From positions 62,001 through 126,000 of the forward strand of contig JAOWBW010001599.1 in the NCBI GenBank assembly GCA_026119855.1: a stretch of 64,000 nucleotides of DNA, given 5' to 3'. The notes under the pieces were generated by a model. The model had not been told where the DNA came from, made no database searches, and was given only the letters and a program-made list of their open reading frames with translations. Positions 40,307 through 51,109 of the stretch are shown one piece after another. The translations under genes were made by a program, and so were the position numbers. The DNA comes from Campanula takesimana (Eukaryota > Streptophyta > Magnoliopsida > Asterales > Campanulaceae). Each line of letters starts with the position of its first letter. Positions within the stretch are counted from its first letter, which is position 1.

Positions 40307-43082
40307 TGTCGCGACCCCGAACCCCGCGGCCCGAGATCGCGAGCTGGACGTCGACTTAAAACCAAAACTCTAAAATATAGAAGTTAAAAATTCCATTTTG
40401 AACCAAAAGATGATAACACAAGGTTTTACAAATCCAAGTTTAAATCAACAAAGTATATCCAACTTAAGCTCCACAGCTTATACCCAAAAGAATAAAATAT
40501 ACAATTCTTAATGACGTCAATAAAGGGTATAACTATCCCCCAAAGGTTATACATTTAAATAATGTAAACCGATCCATAACAACCTGCCCCAAAATCTCAA
40601 TCCTCTCGACGTCCTCCTCGAACCGCGAATCCTAATCCTTTTTCCTCCTGGGGGGGGGGTTAAGGAAAACAATTTGAAACAAGAAACGGGGTGAGAATAA
40701 ATCTCAGTAAGTTACTAATGCAACTACATGACATGCTAATATGCAATGACCAATAGCAATTAACATAAGACAGATAGCAGCGGAATAATAAGTAACATGC
40801 TGTCAAACAGTAATATCCAATAGTCAATCATATAAATAAACATATAACAACAAATGAGAGGCTCCCTATCGCCAACCGTCCCATACCGGTTGGAAATAAC
40901 GACCAGCTCATCATGCAACACATAAAGCTGAAATAAACACTCATAAGTGGATACATAGCCAAGGTTTCACCCCACTGGAAGAACCAAATAAAGGTCGCTG
41001 CGCAGCTTCAATAATCAACAATCAACAATCAACATCTTCATAGCAGCATGAAAGCTCGAAGAGAAAACCCCGGTACCGGAACCAAATCATAAAAGTGTCA
41101 CAAGGGACAAGGACCATGACACAAAGTCATGCCCATTAGCCAGATGCATTCACAAAGGAATGCTGACTTATCCTTTCCAAGGCCAATCTGGAGAAGGGGT
41201 ATAGTAAGGGCAAAACAATGGTCAACATTATAATGGACTTGGCTTTGCCATTATAATCCTTCCCATCGCCCGATGCAACAAATATGCCAGCTGGGCTTCT
41301 AATTAAATGCTAAGTAATAATATTTTAGCATGAATAAACAACTTAAGGTTCCAAAGTAGGGAACCACACCAATTAATCACCATAAAGATGCAAACGATTA
41401 CTCATGAAGAGTTCAACAACAACGAACACAAGAAGTTTCTCATAAAAGAGCACAACAACGATAAACGGAATTTCTCATAAAGAGCACAACAACATTGATC
41501 ATTAAAATAAGATGATTCCAAGACAAGGACCCATACCAAACACGTCGTAAAGATGATACCCACGAGTTATTCATAAAGAGCACAACCCAAACGGTCGCTC
41601 ACCAATGGCACAATGACTATTACCACAATGACCCTAAACATTTACTCATAAAGATATACTAGGACTATGAACTCAACCATCTCATCACACCTGGAATTCC
41701 AAAGTAGGAAATCAGAATGGATACACCTTAAGGTTAATCAAACCGTAAGTACCCAATCGCCAATTCACGCTTTATCTCCGTTCATAACGAACCCATTCTA
41801 AACACCCCAAACGAATCCGAAAGGTTACCCTTATTAGAACATGATCACGACAGGACTAAACCCTACACCATGGTGTTCAATAACAACCCTCTAGGTACTA
41901 TAGGACATCGCCTAAAACCTAGACCAAGTCTTACGCGAAATTCAATTCGGTTGGAACAAACACGAACACATCATAAGATGCCCAAACAATACTTGATCAA
42001 ATTACATAGCTCTATTGTTCACAAAGGAACCAATTTTAATTACTAAAGTGTTCCACGGTGTTATCTTAAGTTAATTAGAAGAAGGAACCCTAAACTAGGT
42101 AAGCCATTAGTCTTAAACCAAGCAAAAAGGTCAAAATCCTGGAACAGGGGGCGGGCGGGCGCCTGGCATGGGGCGAGCGGGCGCCTGAATGACCAGAAGG
42201 TCTGGTCATCAGAAAATGACATGTAGGCGGGCGCCTGGAGGGGGTCGGGCGGGCGCCTGGTCTGGATTCCAGTCGGGAAAACAGAGCTGGGTTCCTTAAG
42301 TTCGAACCAAAATCACCCCAATCTCTAAAATACTCCAAACCAATCCTTCTAACAAATTCCACAATGAACCAAAACCACATTTAAGCTAAGAGGGGACCTA
42401 AATCACATCATCTAACAACTCCAATCCAAGATTAAATCCCAAAATCATAATATCACCATTTTTGCCCAAAAACTCAAATAAATTCCAAATAAATCTCAAA
42501 CTCAATCAAACTTCATATATAACAACTAAAGCATTATATGAACATGAAAGGAACATTTTAGCATAAAAATGGGGGAAAAGTAACTTACTTGATAAATCTC
42601 AAAGTTGACGGAATTCAATTCTTTTTGGCTTCCTACGATCCTATCGATGATCTAAACACGTTTCACGTTTTAAGAAATGAATAATAATGAGAGGAAGATG
42701 GAGTAAATGAAGAGAGAAGGAAGATGAGAAGACAATGCTTACCAAAGCTAGAGAGAGGGAGGGAGTTGTCTGGGAGAGGATGGAGAGAGTGAGGGAGAAG
42801 GTGAGGGAGGAGGGGGAAGTAGGGAAATTGTTTCAAAATGTTGCACTTAGGGCCCCTCCCCTACACTACTCAAAAACTTACACTCCCTACTAATTATTAA
42901 GACTCAACATTTCAACACTAGCACAAATGACCCAAATAAAATGCTAGGCATAATTATGATAACACATAAATTGCACACATGAATATTTAAATAAATAATA
43001 ATTTAAATAAATAATTAAGCAAATAAATAAATAATAACTATTTATTACTAATAAAATAGAGCCTAGATTTCGGGTCGTGACA
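40307..43082 (-). repeat. 5' LTR of element K
   Basis: 2776 bp, nearly identical to 34778-37554. Starts TGTCACGACCCG on the minus strand at 43082. Palindrome cluster at 42154-42261. Confidence 0.95.
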
Positions 43083-43426
43083 AATGATGTTGATGAAATG
43101 TTCGGCCGGACTCAAATGAATTGATTGGATCAATGTCATTTGGATTATCAACATATTCGGAATCGAGAAAGTATTGAACAAAACAAGTTGACTCTTTGAC
43201 CATGACTTGTGTTCAATGATATCGTGGACAAAAGGATTATGACATATTCTAAAGGAATGCAAACTTTTGGGTAGGTATGACGGTTTGCTAGAACCTAATC
43301 ATATCTTATGGTTTCATGCTTGAACCCATTGCCAACTTAGTATAATCCTAGAGGGTCACACACAATAGAACGAATATTTAAAAGGACTAAATTGGAATTT
43401 TGGAAATTCTGGACATTCTGGGAAGT

Positions 43427-43535
43427 GGGCGACCGCACAGTATGGACTGGGCGGCCGCACACTTAGTCCAATTTTGTACCAGTTTTGCTTCAGATAGTTG
43501 TGTGACCGCACAGTGAATTCTGGGCGGCCGCACAG
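43427..43535. repeat. GCGRCCGCAC palindrome cluster in A 5' LTR
   Basis: Four copies: GGGCGACCGCACAG (ending 43440), GGGCGGCCGCACAC (43449-43462), GTGTGACCGCACAG (43500-43513), CTGGGCGGCCGCACAG (43520-43535). The 3' LTR version at 50546-50561 is the perfect palindrome CTGTGCGGCCGCACAG. Confidence 0.92.
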
Positions 43536-43628
43536 TACTATCGGGTGGCAGATTCCTAATTTTATTAGGAAACGAATTTTGGACGGATTTTGACACAAGT
43601 TTCCTATTTCGAATAGGTCATACTTGTG

Positions 43629-43636
43629 TATAAAAG
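43629..43636 (+). promoter_or_regulatory. TATA box in A 5' LTR
   Basis: TGTATAAAAGAC, about 94 bp downstream of the palindrome cluster; the matching site in the 3' LTR is at 50655-50662. Confidence 0.65.
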
Positions 43637-44084
43637 ACAAAATTCGGCCAGCACTCAATGCTAATGATTTATTGAGTCTCAAAGAGTTTGAGAGAGGGTT
43701 TATTTTGTTCCAAGACATTCTTGGTCGAAGAACAAAATAATACACAAAATAAATTCCATATAGTTCTTTTGATTGTGAAAAAGTGTTTCACAATTTGGTC
43801 TAGCAACCAAGATCAAAGAAGCTCCTTTGATATTCGTTCGACGTGTGGATACCGCTAGAGGGTGAAAATCATCATCTTCAAAGTTCGTGTTCAAGCTTTG
43901 TGATCGTGATCAAGTCTTCAAACCTCCACCAAAGACCAAGAGAATTTGATAGCCATCAAGGGTTAGTTTATTCCTTTATTCTTATGTTGTATTTGATTTA
44001 ATCATATGAACGGATCCATGGCTTTGGGTTTCAAAAATTTTAAATGCTAAATTCCGCTGCGCATGTTACTTGGAAACCCAACAG

Positions 44085-44097
44085 TGGTATCAGAGCC
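44085..44097 (+). promoter_or_regulatory. Primer binding site of element A
   Basis: TGGTATCAGAGCC one base after the LTR; initiator methionine tRNA type. Confidence 0.93.
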
Positions 44098-45651
44098 CCG
44101 TTCATGTTGATTAATTCAATACTTGGATCATGTTATGCGTATATAAATTGTTTATGTGCCTTGCATGATGTGAATATTGAAATGTGTGATGTTTATGTGT
44201 TATGTGATTTTATGTGGTTTATTGTTTTGAAACTTTAATCGCACGATTCAATCCCAATAAATAAATTATGGTGGATTCAGAATTGTTGGTTATTAATTTT
44301 TGATCGGATCAAAGTTTTAATAATCAGGGAAAAACAATTTTGAGACAAAATTTTCGAACTTAAAATTCTGCACATTCTGATTGAACCGGGCGACCGCACG
44401 GAAGATACTGGGCGGCCGCACGGTTTTTGGGCGACCGCACAGGTCTTTTGGGCGGCCGCACGCCAAGATCAGAATGTCTGATTTTGCTCAAAAATCAGAA
44501 TTTGGAATTTTCGAGAGGTTCAACAAAACCAGTAACAGAACCAATCCAGACCTGCTGATCTGGAATGGGTTTTGGGTAGTTGGTTTGTGTGTGGATCTTG
44601 GGGTTTGATTTTCCTATTTGTTTTAGTCTTGTGATTCCTAGATTGGTTCAAGTTTTGGATGGCTAATCTGCGTTCATCGAGATTGTGTTTCCCAAAATTG
44701 ATCGCAATCAAAGTTTCAAAGATAAAACGAAGTTAGAATTATGAAGAGTTCATAATTGCTAAAATTGAGAAACAAAGGTTCTTGATTCAATGATTGGAGA
44801 TCCATGTGGAATTGTGAATGCAATTGGCCTACGTTCATCGAGACCATCTATTGCTTAGTTTTGGCCACATGGACTACTTTCTTGGTTTCTTGAATTAGTG
44901 CGGGATTGTGGTTGCCTAATGGCTTAGTTCGACCGCACTTCTTGTTGTCTTGATTTGGAGATAATGATCAAAGTTGAAATAGTCTCATCCTCATAATTAT
45001 AGAGAAACTAATGACACATAAATACCATGCTTAAATTAATGGGATTAATTTAGTGGCTAAACTTGATGTGTAACATGTTTATATTATGTGCTCATAAATG
45101 TGTTATATGCTATATGTGATGAACCTTCAAAGAAAGTTTTAAGTCTTTTATTGCCATGCCATGATTAAAACACTTGTTAGTACATGAGTGATTTTAATGT
45201 AGATTCTCCCTAGCGAGATGCATTAAATTTGTTTATGTATGAGCAAGATAGATAGTGTGGGCACGCCCTAGCGGGACACATTAACTATGCGTTTAAAATG
45301 GTTAGACTTAATTGGGCGTCAAAACAGTTTTGGGTCTAGGCAAAGATGAGGTTTAACATGCTTTTTGAAATTGGATTTCTTAAAGAATCTCATAAAAGGA
45401 ACTAAGAGTCATATGAGATATGATTGACAAGAGTTGTCTACCTAATTAATTTGATTTTGTGTAATCGGCCTTAGCGGAATTGAAATTAAATTAAAGATGG
45501 ATCTTGGCCCAATTAAATTATATTATACATTGGATGTATATGAAGGTTATATAATTTAGTGGGAGTATTTTGTTTGAGAAATACATTATTTATCTCTTTA
45601 ATGAAAATCGGTACTTATTGAATTTTGGAAATTTTTGCATATTTGTAGATA
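44098..45651 (+). other. Element A untranslated leader
   Basis: About 1.55 kb without ORF. Holds a four-copy palindrome cluster (44388-44462) with the same motif as the LTR and three hairpins (45204-45217, 45262-45275, 45464-45479) at positions homologous to those in B and D. Confidence 0.8.
44388..44462. repeat. GCGRCCGCAC palindrome cluster in A leader
   Basis: Four alternating copies GGGCGACCGCAC and GGGCGGCCGCAC starting at 44388, 44410, 44429 and 44450. This is a second occurrence of the LTR motif, outside the LTR. Confidence 0.9.
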
Positions 45652-47490
45652 ATGACTAATAACACTCAATCAATGTCGTTGCGATCGATCCTTGAGAAGG
45701 ATAAGCTCGAAGAGAATGGTACTAACTTTATGGATTGGATCCGTAGCATAAGAATCGTTCTTAGGAAAGAAGATAAGTTGTACATTCTCGATGAGCCTCT
45801 CCCCGCTGAACCACCGCCTACTGCCCCTAGGGTAGAAAGAGACAATTACAAGAAACATCGTAATGATTCTAGAGATGTAAGTTGTCTCATGCTTGCTACT
45901 ATGTGTTCAAAACTCCAACAAAGTTTGGAACATTTGGAAGCCTATGAGATAGGCGTGGAGTTGAGAAGCATGTTTCAAGAGCAAGCTAGGCAAGAGAGGT
46001 ACAAGACCATTGTTGCATTCACTACTTGTGAAATGAATGAAGGGCAACAAGTGAGTCCTCACTTTCTTAAAATGAAAGGTTATGTAGAGCACCTTGAGAA
46101 ACTTGGCTATCCAATCCCATTGGAGCTAGCCACGGATCTCATTCTTAATTCATTGCCTAAAAGTTATAATCAGTTTGTGATGAATTATAACATGCATGGA
46201 ATGGATAAGAATCTCTCTGAGTTGCATGGGATGCTCAAAACTGCAGAGATGAAAATTGTGGAGAAAGGTTCTCCCGTGCTCTTGGTTCATGATGGGAAAA
46301 AGGCTAATGCCAAAGGAAAGGGTAAGGCAAAAGTTGTCAAACCCAAGATAAGCAAGGCAAAGGTTGCCAAGGCTTCTGAGGCAAAACCCGATTCACAAAA
46401 GGATGCAATCTGTTTCCATTGTCAAGAAATTGGTCATTGGAAACGTAATTGCAAGGCTTTCTTGGAAGAGCAAAAGAAGAAGAAGAGCAGCAAGGCTGCG
46501 TCGACTTCAGGTATCTATATGATAGATATTCTCCTTTCTACCACTGATTCTTGGGTATTGGATACCGGATGTGGTTCTCACATTTGTCTAAATGTGCAGG
46601 GACTAAAGAATAGGAGACTGCTTAAAGAAGGTGAAGTAGATCTACGTGTGGGGAATGGAGCAAGAGTTGCTGCATTAGCCGTAGGGACTTATGAAGTCAC
46701 TTTACCTTCCGGATTAATTCTTGTTTTGAACAATTGTTATTATGTTCCGGATTTAAGCAGAAATATTATTTCAATTTCTTGTTTGGATAATGAAGGTTTT
46801 AAGTTTCTTATTGAGAATAAGAAATTTTCTATTTATGTAAATGATGCGCTTTATGGTATTGCTAATTCATTTAATGGCCTTTATATCTTGGATGTCAAGA
46901 ATGAAAATAATGACAATGTCTATCATGTAAATAAGAAATCTAAACCTAATGATGTAAATCATACCTATTTATGGCATTGCCGTCTTGGTTATATTAATGA
47001 GAAGCGTATCTCAAAACTCCATGGGGACGGACTTTTAGGTTCATATGACCTCGAGTCATATGATACTTGTGAGTCGTGTCTTCTTGGAAAAATGACTAAG
47101 ACACCTTTTACCAAGCTGGGTGAAAGGGCAAGCGACTTATTGGGGTTGATACATTCCGATGTATGCGGACCATTAAGTAGCAATGCTAGGGGAGGATTTC
47201 AATACTTCATAACCTTCACTGATGATTATAGTAGATTTGGGTATGTTTACCTAATGAAACATAAAAGTGAAGCATTTGAGATATTTAGAATATTTCAAAA
47301 TGAAGTAGAAAAACAACTTGGCAAAAGTATAAAGGCACTTCGATCAGATCGAGGTGGTGAATACTTGAGCCAAGAATTTGATGATCATCTAAAGAATTGT
47401 GGAATAGTTTCACAATTGACTCCGCCCGGAACACCACAATGGAATGGTGTGTCTGAGAGGAGAAATCGGACTTTGTTAGACATGGTTTGA
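45652..47490 (+). CDS. Element A gag-protease-integrase (5' part of polyprotein)
   Basis: 612 codons. Gag occupies residues 1-290 with the CCHC knuckle CFHCQEIGHWKRNC near 270. Protease follows with the catalytic word WVLDTGCGSHIC (about 302). GAG-pre-integrase reads YLWHCRLGYI..CESCLLGKMTKT with the HHCC zinc ligands (one expected His of LGHIN is Tyr). Integrase core shows HSDVCGPL, TFTDDYSRFGY, LRSDRGGEY and SERRNR. It ends at TGA (47488-47490), where element D has CGA, so this is a CpG-to-TpG nonsense mutation in the integrase, not the natural end. The start ATG is in the same place as D and fits full-length gag. Confidence 0.95.
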   Translation: MTNNTQSMSLRSILEKDKLEENGTNFMDWIRSIRIVLRKEDKLYILDEPLPAEPPPTAPRVERDNYKKHRNDSRDVSCLMLATMCSKLQQSLEHLEAYEIGVELRSMFQEQARQERYKTIVAFTTCEMNEGQQVSPHFLKMKGYVEHLEKLGYPIPLELATDLILNSLPKSYNQFVMNYNMHGMDKNLSELHGMLKTAEMKIVEKGSPVLLVHDGKKANAKGKGKAKVVKPKISKAKVAKASEAKPDSQKDAICFHCQEIGHWKRNCKAFLEEQKKKKSSKAASTSGIYMIDILLSTTDSWVLDTGCGSHICLNVQGLKNRRLLKEGEVDLRVGNGARVAALAVGTYEVTLPSGLILVLNNCYYVPDLSRNIISISCLDNEGFKFLIENKKFSIYVNDALYGIANSFNGLYILDVKNENNDNVYHVNKKSKPNDVNHTYLWHCRLGYINEKRISKLHGDGLLGSYDLESYDTCESCLLGKMTKTPFTKLGERASDLLGLIHSDVCGPLSSNARGGFQYFITFTDDYSRFGYVYLMKHKSEAFEIFRIFQNEVEKQLGKSIKALRSDRGGEYLSQEFDDHLKNCGIVSQLTPPGTPQWNGVSERRNRTLLDMV

Positions 47491-47506
47491 TCAATGATGA
47501 GTCAAG

Positions 47507-48142
47507 TTGATCTTCCAATATCCTTTTTGGGGTTACGCCCTAGAAACCGCTGCTTTCACACTAAATCAAGTTCCAACTAAATCGGTTCCAAAGACTCCAT
47601 ATGAGATGTGGAGTGGAAAGAAACCTAGTTTATCTTTCATGAGGATTTGGGGTTGCGAAGTTTATGTCAAGAGACTTATCTCTGACAAACTAGCACACAA
47701 ATCTGATAAATGTATTTTCGTGGGATATCCTAAGGAAACTAAAGGATATTACTTTTACAACCGAGAGGACAACAAAGTGTTTGTTGCCCGAACTGGTGTC
47801 TTTCTAGAGAAAGATTTTCTCTCCAAAGAAATCAGTGGGAGTAAAATAAATCTTGAAGAAATTCGAGACCCAGAAAATAACATTGAACCAATAGTGGAAC
47901 AAGAACAAGAACCACAAGGAGTTGTGGAACCTGTTCTAAATACACAAGCATCTCGCAGATCTAGTAGGTTACGATCCGAGCCCGAGAGATATGGATTTCT
48001 CGTAACGGATAGTAATGAGGTAGAAATCATTGAGAATGATGAACCGTTAACCTACCAAGAGGCGATGTCTTCTCCTGATTCGGACAAGTGGCTTGGAGCC
48101 ATTGCAATCCATGCAAGACAATCAAGTTTGGAATTTGATTGA
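47507..48142 (+). CDS. Element A integrase C-terminus and linker
   Basis: The genuine frame starts at about 47525 (FWGYALETAAFTLNQVPTKS), after a one-base insertion in a T run (five T here, four in D) relative to the upstream frame. Integrase C-terminal wording KTPYEMWSGKKPSLSF and GCEVYVKR, then FVGYPKETKGYYFYN, then an acidic linker. It ends in a false tail (IHARQSSLEFD) because of an 11-bp deletion at about 48106 compared with D. Confidence 0.88.
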   Translation: MIFQYPFWGYALETAAFTLNQVPTKSVPKTPYEMWSGKKPSLSFMRIWGCEVYVKRLISDKLAHKSDKCIFVGYPKETKGYYFYNREDNKVFVARTGVFLEKDFLSKEISGSKINLEEIRDPENNIEPIVEQEQEPQGVVEPVLNTQASRRSSRLRSEPERYGFLVTDSNEVEIIENDEPLTYQEAMSSPDSDKWLGAIAIHARQSSLEFD

Positions 48143-48863
48143 TGCGCCCGAAGGTGTAAAAACCATAGGATGCAAATGGGTCTTCAAGAAGAAGACTGAC
48201 ATGGATGGGAAGGTTCATACTTACAAAGCTAGGCTTGTAGCGAAAGGTTATAGGCAAGTTCATGGTATTGACTATGATGAGACCTTTTCACCCGTAGCAA
48301 TGATCAAGTCTATAAGAATTTTGCTTGCCATTGCCGCATATCATGACTATGAAATATGGCAGATGGACGTCAAAACCGCTTTCCTAAATGGAAAACTCCA
48401 AGAGGATGTGTATATGACACAACCAGAAGGTTTTGAACAAGATTCTAAGGTATGCAAATTGCAAAGATCCATCTATGGATTGAAGCAAGCTTCAAGGAGT
48501 TGGAATCTCCGTTTTGATGAATCGGTCAAAGAGTTTGGTTTCATCAAGAACGAAGATGAGCCTTGTGTATACAAGAAGATTAGTGGGAGCATAGTGCTAT
48601 TCCTTATTTTATACGTGGATGACATATTGCTCATTGGAAACGACATTCCTACACTTCAGTCTGTGAAGACTTGGTTAGGAAAGTGCTTCGCAATGAAAGA
48701 TATGGGTGAAGCCGCATATATTCTTGGCATTAAGATCTATAGAGATAGATCAAGGAGGCTACTTGGTTTAAGCCAAAGTACATACATTGACAAGGTCATT
48801 AGAAGATTTCGTATGGAAAATTCAAGAGAGGCACCTTGCCCGTGTTACATGGAGTTTCTCTAA
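48093..48863 (+). CDS. Element A reverse transcriptase
   Basis: 256 codons. RVT_2 domain: VWNLIDAPEGVKTIGCKWVF, KARLVAKGYRQVHGIDYDET, QMDVKTAFLNGKLQEDVYM, SIYGLKQASRSWNLRF, and the catalytic LYVDDILLIGND. Catalytic aspartates are intact. The first residues (MEPL) are out of register because of the 11-bp deletion. The tail after MENSREAPC is a frameshift product; the next piece continues the correct frame from about 48850. It would copy element RNA into cDNA in cytoplasmic particles. Confidence 0.94.
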   Translation: MEPLQSMQDNQVWNLIDAPEGVKTIGCKWVFKKKTDMDGKVHTYKARLVAKGYRQVHGIDYDETFSPVAMIKSIRILLAIAAYHDYEIWQMDVKTAFLNGKLQEDVYMTQPEGFEQDSKVCKLQRSIYGLKQASRSWNLRFDESVKEFGFIKNEDEPCVYKKISGSIVLFLILYVDDILLIGNDIPTLQSVKTWLGKCFAMKDMGEAAYILGIKIYRDRSRRLLGLSQSTYIDKVIRRFRMENSREAPCPCYMEFL

Positions 48864-49603
48864 GCAAGACTCAATGTCCTAAGATAAAAGATGAGCGTGA
48901 GAAAATGAATGATATTCCATATGCTTCGGCAATTGGGTCCATCATGTATGCCATGATTTGTACTAGGCCGGATGTGTCTTATGCTTTGAGCATGGCAAGT
49001 AGATACCAATCCGACCCTGGCGAAAATCACTGGATAGCCGTAAAAGCGATTCTTAAGTACTTGAGAAGGACTAAAGACTCGTTTTTGGTCTATGGAGGAA
49101 TGGAAGATGATCTCGTTGTAAATGCTTACACGGATGCAAGCTTCCAAACCGACAAAGTTGATAGCCGATCGCAATCGGGTTTTGTGTTTATGTTAAATGG
49201 TGGAGCTGTAAGCTGGAAGAGTTCCAAGCAAAGTACAACCGCTGATTCTACAACAGAAGCTGAGTATATTGCTGCATCGGATGCTGCAAAGGAAGCTGTT
49301 TGGATTAAGAAGTTCATAACTGAACTTGAAGTGGTTCCTAGTATTGCTAGTCCAATAGACCTTTATTGCGACAATAATGGTGCTATTGCTCAAGCAAAGG
49401 AACTAAGAGCACATCAGAAATCCAAACACATACTTAGGCGTTTTCATATCATTCGAGAGATCGTTGATAGGGGAGACGTAAATATATGCAGAGTACCTAC
49501 TGATGACAATGTTGCGGACCCGCTAACAAAGGGACTTCCACAAGCTAAACATGATGGTCATGTTAGGTCTATGGGCATTAGATACATGGGAGATTGGGCC
49601 TAG
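48836..49603 (+). CDS. Element A RNase H (pol C-terminus)
   Basis: 255 codons, ending at the natural pol stop. Connection: PYASAIGSIMYAMICTRPDV. RNase H: NAYTDASFQTDKVDSRSQSG (Asp), STTEAEYIAASDAAKEAVWI (Glu), LYCDNNGAIAQAKE (Asp), then VADPLTKGLPQ. All expected acidic residues are present. The apparent start is an artefact of the upstream frameshift near 48830. Confidence 0.93.
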   Translation: MPVLHGVSLSKTQCPKIKDEREKMNDIPYASAIGSIMYAMICTRPDVSYALSMASRYQSDPGENHWIAVKAILKYLRRTKDSFLVYGGMEDDLVVNAYTDASFQTDKVDSRSQSGFVFMLNGGAVSWKSSKQSTTADSTTEAEYIAASDAAKEAVWIKKFITELEVVPSIASPIDLYCDNNGAIAQAKELRAHQKSKHILRRFHIIREIVDRGDVNICRVPTDDNVADPLTKGLPQAKHDGHVRSMGIRYMGDWA

Positions 49604-49605
49604 GG

Positions 49606-49617
49606 CAAGTGGGAGAT
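49606..49617 (+). promoter_or_regulatory. Polypurine tract of element A
   Basis: AAGTGGGAGAT directly before the 3' LTR. Confidence 0.85.
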
Positions 49618-51109
49618 TGTTGGTAGTGGTGCCCTAGGCACGTTTAATAAACGTTGTAATTGTTATCATTTATTTCAAATTAATAAAGAGATGTTTTGAT
49701 TATTATTGTTGTTCATGTTTACTTATAATAATCTCCGTCCCTAGTACTTGTTAAGCACTAGTATAAAGGCTAAATGATCATGGGATGATCATGTTAGATT
49801 TATGGGTACTTGTTTGGAACAAGGTACTGGACATGACCCGCTCTATGAGATTTATGTCATGGTCTATGTCATACATATATCTCATATTAGTTATGTCATT
49901 TGAATCCTTAGACATGAAGTTATTATAGTCTTCCACTTGATGAACATAATGTTTGACATATTCAAACGCTACTTTTAACCGAGTAGTTATAAAGGGTATG
50001 ATTGGCATAATCGGATTCACGTAGGGAAGAATAATAAGCTAAATGGATTTGTCCCTCCTCGGAGAGATGTCAATCTTGGGCCTCTCGTAGGAATGATGTT
50101 GATGAAATGTTCAGCCGGACTCAAATGAATTGATTGGATCAATGTCATTTGGATTATCAACATATTCGGAATCGAGAAAGTATTGAACAAAACAAGTTGA
50201 CTCTTTGACCATGACTTGTGTTCAATGATATCGTGGACAAAAGGATTATGACATATTCTAAAGGAATGCGAACTTGTATCTAGTTATACTATTTAGGTAG
50301 GTATGACGGTTTGCTAGAACCTAATCATATCTTATGGTTTCATGCTTGAACCCATTGCCAACTTAGTATAATCCTAGAGGGTCACACACAATAGAACGAA
50401 TATTTAAAAGGACTAAATTGGAATTTTGGAAATTCTGGACATTCTGGGAAGTGGGCGACCACACAGTATGGACTGGGCGGCCGCACACTTAGTCTAATTT
50501 TGTACCAATTTTGCTTCAGATAGTTGTGCGACCGCACAGTGCATTCTGTGCGGCCGCACAGTACTATCGGGTGGCAGATTCCTAATTTGATTAGGAAACG
50601 AATTTTGGACGGATTTTGACACAAGTTTCCTATTTGGAATAGGTCATACTTGTGTATAAAAGACAAAATTCGGCCAGCACTCAATGCTAATGATTTTGTG
50701 AGTCTCAAAGAGTTTGAGAGAGGGTTTATTTTGTTCCAAGACATTCTTGGTTGAAGAACAAAATAATACACAAAATAAATTCCATATAGTTCTTTTGATT
50801 GTGAAAAAGTGTTTCACAATTTGGTCTAGCAACCAAGATCAAAGAAGCTCCTTTGATATTCGTTCGAAGTGTGGATACCGCTAGAGGGTGAAAATCATCA
50901 TCTTCAAAGTTCGTGTTCAAGCTTTGTGATCGTGATCAAGTCTTCAAACCTCCACCAAAGACCAAGAGAATTTGATAGCCATCAAGGGTTAGTTTATTCC
51001 TTTATTCTTATGTTGTATTTGATTTAATCATATGAACGGATCCATGGCTTTGGGTTTCAAAAATTTTAAATGCTAAATTCCGCTGCGCATGTTACTTGGA
51101 AACCCAACA
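49618..51109 (+). repeat. 3' LTR of element A
   Basis: 1492 bp, TGTTGG..CCAACA, uninterrupted. Palindrome cluster 50451-50561 with TGTGCGACCGCACA (50525-50538) and the perfect 16-mer at 50546-50561; one copy has lost its CpG (GACCACACAG). TATA box at 50655-50662. Confidence 0.95.

Larger units (their letters stand above)
34778..43082 (-). mobile_element. Element K: gag-only chromovirus-like Ty3-gypsy inserted in the A LTR
   Basis: 8305 bp with TG..CA ends and target duplication AATGA (34773-34777 and 43083-43087). LTRs of 2777 and 2776 bp differ by homopolymer lengths near 35120/40650 and one substitution that I noticed (37372 against 42901), so the insertion is recent. The internal part is only 2752 bp: primer site, gag, about 1.6 kb without ORF, polypurine tract. 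No protease, RT, RNase H or integrase, so it must be mobilised by a relative. Same family as E. Confidence 0.95.
43083..44083 (+). repeat. 5' LTR of element A, second part
   Basis: Begins with the second copy of AATGA and continues to CCCAACA at 44083. Contains palindromes at 43427-43535, TATAAAAG at 43629-43636, and a 17-bp deletion after about 43267 relative to the 3' LTR. ORFs on the minus strand (43356-43745 and others) are LTR shadows. Confidence 0.94.
34299..51109 (+). mobile_element. Element A: Angela/BARE-like copia, complete with both LTRs
   Basis: About 8.5 kb when the nested K element is removed. Ends TGTTGG..CCAACA with 5-bp target duplication CATAG (34294-34298 and 51110-51114). 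Order: 5' LTR in two parts (34299-34777, 43088-44083), primer site, leader, gag-protease-integrase-RT-RNase H, polypurine tract, 3' LTR (49618-51109). Integrase and gag wording match BARE-1/Angela, as does the long LTR. The two LTRs differ by one 17-bp deletion (near 43268) and, from a partial comparison, about a dozen or more substitutions. Pol has one nonsense mutation and three frameshifts. Confidence 0.95.

Noticed and set aside
36562..42380. Identical 96-codon ORFs at 36562-36852 and 42090-42380 as a duplicated gene
   Set aside because: They are the same stretch of the two K LTRs spanning the GC palindromes; identity is due to LTR duplication.
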